18,696 nucleotides of DNA from JAAYCB01 sp012744395 (GTDB lineage: Bacteria > Planctomycetota > Planctomycetia > Pirellulales > Thermoguttaceae), in contig JAQVNJ010000124.1 in assembly GCA_028703175.1 (NCBI GenBank), positions 1-18,696 of the forward strand, in the 5' to 3' direction. The position numbers and the translations under genes are program-made. Shown here piece by piece: positions 14,393 through 18,696 of this stretch; within the stretch, counting starts at the first letter, position 1; each line of letters starts with the position of its first letter. The notes below the pieces were generated by a model. It worked only from the letters and a program-made list of their open reading frames with translations. It was not told the DNA's origin and ran no database searches.

Positions 14393-15228
14393 GCCAAGCT
14401 CCCATTCTGCTGTCTGAGTTCCATCAGCCGTTCGCGCGCTTCGCCGCGAACGAACTGCGTGACACGCGGATCGGCGGCTCGCTCGATTTCCGCGGGCGGC
14501 CCGTTGTAGATCACCTGCGGCGCGCCTGTTTTCAGCCGCGCGAGGGGATAGAGCATGACGATCCGGTCGGCCACTTTTTGGGCGGTTCGCATGTCGTGGG
14601 TGACGACGATGCCCGCCACGGGATGCTGCCTGCGGGTGTTGAGGATCAGCTCGTTGATGACGTCGCTCATGATGGGGTCAAGCCCCGTGGTTGGTTCATC
14701 GTAGAGGATCAGTTCGGGATCGATGGCCAGAGCGCGGGCCAGGCCGACTCGTTTGCGCATTCCTCCGGACAGTTCGGCCGGTTTTTTCGCCACGATGTTC
14801 TCCGGCAGGCCGACTTCCGCCAACCGGGTGAGCACGATGCGTTGGATCTCGTCGTTGGAGTAGTCGCGGTGCTGGCGGAGGGGAAAGGCGACGTTCTGCC
14901 CGATTGTCATGCTATCGAAGAGGGCAGCCTGCTGGAAGACGAAACCGAACCGCGTCCGCGTCGCGGCGAGGTCGCCGGGGGGCAGGCTGGCCAGGTCGCG
15001 GCCATCGAAGGAGACGCTTCCGCGGGTCGGCCGGACAAGGCCGATGATCGTCTTCAAGAGCACGGTCTTGCCGCACCCGCTTTCGCCAATCACCGCCACG
15101 GTCTCGCCTCGCGAGACTTCGAGGTTGATCTCGCGGAGCACGGCCTGCCGTCCGAATTGGACGTGGAGGTCGCGGACTTGGACGAGCGGCTGCTCGGAGT
15201 CGTCAGATTGTGTGGAATAGAGCGACAT
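14377..15228 (-). CDS. mlaF: Mla-type ABC transporter ATPase
   Basis: A 283-residue cytoplasmic ATP-binding subunit. It has Walker A GESGCGKT (48-55), the Q-loop segment FGFVFQQAALFDSMTIGQNVAFPL, signature LSGGMRKRVGLARALA, Walker B LILYDEPTTGLDP, and the H-loop VVTHD. The ALFDSMTIGQNVAFPL wording after the Q-loop and the C-terminal extension are typical of the MlaF/Mkl branch that pairs with MlaE permeases. It hydrolyses ATP to drive lipid movement through MlaE. It starts 21 bp after the mlaE stop and overlaps mlaD. No MlaB-type STAS protein is encoded here. Confidence 0.95.
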   Translation of the reverse strand: MSLYSTQSDDSEQPLVQVRDLHVQFGRQAVLREINLEVSRGETVAVIGESGCGKTVLLKTIIGLVRPTRGSVSFDGRDLASLPPGDLAATRTRFGFVFQQAALFDSMTIGQNVAFPLRQHRDYSNDEIQRIVLTRLAEVGLPENIVAKKPAELSGGMRKRVGLARALAIDPELILYDEPTTGLDPIMSDVINELILNTRRQHPVAGIVVTHDMRTAQKVADRIVMLYPLARLKTGAPQVIYNGPPAEIERAADPRVTQFVRGEARERLMELRQQNGSLAWTTE

Positions 15229-15249
15229 GCCGACGTGATTCCGATTTGA

Positions 15250-16152
15250 CTAGACCAGGGATGGCGCGTGGGGCCAGAGCCAAAGGTAGACCTCTTCCAG
15301 CACAATTCCCAGGATCAGGTCAAGGAACAGGATCATCACAAACGACAGCACGAACGCGCTGGTGGCCGCCTTGCCGACGCCTTCGGCTCCCGGGTCGCAG
15401 GTGAAGCCTCGATGGCAGCCGATGATGGCAATCGTGGCGCCGAAGAAGAGGCTCTTGAACAGGCCGTTGAAGACGTCGAAGACCCCGACGAAATGCCGCG
15501 AGTTCTCCCAGTAATGGTGCGTGTCGATGTCGAGCAGCCCAATGCTGTAGAATGCGCCGCCGACCACGCCCATGAAGTCGGCCATCGTCGTCAATGCCGG
15601 GATCAGCACCAGGCAGGCGAGAAAACGAGGCACGACAAGGTAGTGGATCGGATTGGCGCCCATGCTCGAGAGGGCGTCGATCTGCTCGGTGACGCGCATC
15701 GTCCCCAACTCCGCGGCCATCGCGCTGCCGACTCGTCCGGCAAGCATCGTCGCCGCCAACACGGGCCCCAATTCGCGGACCAGCGACATGTTGATCACCG
15801 CCCCGAGGCGCGTCTCCATGCCAAGCATCCGGAACTGGGCGTAGCTCTGCACCGCCAGCACCATGCCGATGAACACGCCGGTCAACGCAACCACCGGCAG
15901 GCTCAGGACGCCGATCTGGTAGAAGTTCGGCAGCAAGGTCCCGGCGTGCGGACGGCGCGTGAACAGCCAACCGAGGGTGGAGAAGGAGAAGATCGCGAGA
16001 TTCCCCAGGGCGACAATCGCCACGGTGACTTTCTCGCCGAGATCGGCGATCCAATTGGCGATCCAGTTCAGCGCGCCGGCCATCAGGCCGGTGCCTTCGA
16101 CCGGTTTCCAGGATGCGGGGGGGGTTATGCCTGTCGCCATCGAGGGGGGCAT
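15250..16152 (-). CDS. mlaE: Mla-type ABC transporter permease
   Basis: A 300-residue integral membrane protein of the MlaE family. It shows the family core GVFIGMVLAVQSYAQFRMLGMETRLGAVINMSLVRELGPVLAATMLAGRVGSAMAAELGTMRVTEQIDALSSMGANPIHYLVVPRFLA, then the GCHRGFTCDPGAEGVGKAATSAFVLS loop and a final hydrophobic helix. It forms the membrane channel of the lipid transporter, first gene of the operon mlaE-mlaF-mlaD. Start choice is uncertain: ATGs at 16152, 16140 and 16083 are in frame without a strong ribosome site. The last gives a 277-residue protein, closer to usual homologues, and may be the true one. Confidence 0.93.
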   Translation of the reverse strand: MPPSMATGITPPASWKPVEGTGLMAGALNWIANWIADLGEKVTVAIVALGNLAIFSFSTLGWLFTRRPHAGTLLPNFYQIGVLSLPVVALTGVFIGMVLAVQSYAQFRMLGMETRLGAVINMSLVRELGPVLAATMLAGRVGSAMAAELGTMRVTEQIDALSSMGANPIHYLVVPRFLACLVLIPALTTMADFMGVVGGAFYSIGLLDIDTHHYWENSRHFVGVFDVFNGLFKSLFFGATIAIIGCHRGFTCDPGAEGVGKAATSAFVLSFVMILFLDLILGIVLEEVYLWLWPHAPSLV

Positions 16153-16421
16153 CCAACAGTCTATTGGTCGATCGGCAACATGCCCGGCGTGACCGCGGAC
16201 TGCCGCACGCGGAGCAATCGGGGTGGAAAATCAGGCAACGTTCAAGGTTCAATCCCCAATCGAAAAATGGGCAAGACGGGGCCGCTCGCCGGGAGCACCG
16301 AACGGGCGGAACGTGGGTCTTGAACCGTGCCGAAAACCTATACATCTAGTTCGGAGAACAAGGCCTGCGGCTTGAGAAAACCCTGCCGGTTATTCCTTTT
16401 GGGAAGAATGGGAAGGCTGGC
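16153..16421. other. Non-coding stretch upstream of mlaE
   Basis: This is about 270 bp with no gene that I can support. It should carry the promoter of the mla operon on the minus strand; I could not find a convincing -35/-10 pair. The base composition is less GC-rich than the genes around it, notably at 16330-16420. Confidence 0.4.
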
Positions 16422-16456
16422 AAAAAAGAAACGCCCACCGGTGGACGATGGGCGTT
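16422..16456 (-). terminator. Intrinsic terminator of clpC
   Basis: On the minus strand AACGCCCA (plus 16449-16456) pairs with TGGGCGTT (plus 16430-16437) around an 11-nt loop, followed by TCTTTTTT (plus 16422-16429). It lies about 75 nt after the clpC stop. This is the clearest rho-independent terminator in the window. Confidence 0.85.
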
Positions 16457-16529
16457 GGCTTCTATTCGGTGAAAGCCGATCCCCGAGACCGCCGTTTCGG
16501 AGGCACGCGGTCATCAGGCAGGGACGCTT

Positions 16530-18696
<2,167 letters not shown>

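Noticed and set aside
16236..16262. GGTTCAATCC resembling a tRNA T-loop.
   Set aside because: The flanking bases do not form a T-stem and no acceptor or anticodon arm can be drawn.

Overview
The window is GC-rich, with mostly compact chromosomal genes. The combination suggests a planctomycete (Pirellula-like lineage). It has an ECF sigma factor paired with a membrane protein, a Gfo/Idh/MocA fragment of the kind abundant in that phylum, an Mla/MCE lipid-transport operon (implying an outer membrane), MurJ, a PEGA lipoprotein, a PP2C phosphatase with a membrane-anchored tail, and ClpC. This assignment rests on recognised protein families only; there is no rRNA or other phylogenetic marker in the window.

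Layout. 1-1380 is decayed sequence. It opens with a 38-bp perfect palindrome (183-220). An open frame then carries the end of a sigma-54 activator AAA+ domain, joined in frame to the C-terminal half of an ECF42-type sigma factor that is itself frameshifted near 1083-1086. 1384-2299 holds a DGPF/YciI protein and a VOC (PhnB-like) protein, separated by a hairpin followed by a T run. 2359-3934 is an intact ECF sigma factor overlapping the gene of a three-span membrane partner, probably its anti-sigma regulator. 3938-4279 (minus) is a Cys-rich 'nitrous oxide-stimulated promoter' family protein. 4280-4637 has no intact gene but contains a short remnant of a Gfo/Idh/MocA oxidoreductase. 4638-5855 is a MacB/FtsX-type permease with no ATPase beside it.

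5896-9431 (minus) carries trmB, a secreted alpha/beta-hydrolase (acetyl-esterase type) and murJ. 9596-10786 (plus) is an 86-residue conserved small protein followed by thyX. 10787-11013 is empty. 11014-12321 (minus) is a PP2C-type Ser/Thr phosphatase with a two-helix membrane tail. It is divergent from a PEGA-domain lipoprotein (12547-13254), which converges on mlaD with 4 bp between the stops. 13259-16152 (minus) is the operon mlaE-mlaF-mlaD. 16153-16529 is non-coding and holds a good intrinsic terminator for clpC. 16530 to the right edge (minus) is clpC, lacking its N-terminal end.

How the genes work together. Three sets are functionally coherent: the sigma factor with its membrane partner, the Mla permease/ATPase/MCE protein, and the phosphatase/lipoprotein divergon (weaker). 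The rest are housekeeping genes (trmB, murJ, thyX, clpC). I found no CRISPR array, tRNA, rRNA, insertion sequence or phage genes. I do not see a clearly new multi-gene system. The items most worth a second look are the composite regulator remnant, the ECF/membrane-sensor pair, the thyX-linked small protein, and the shared TTGCCG-type promoter motifs.
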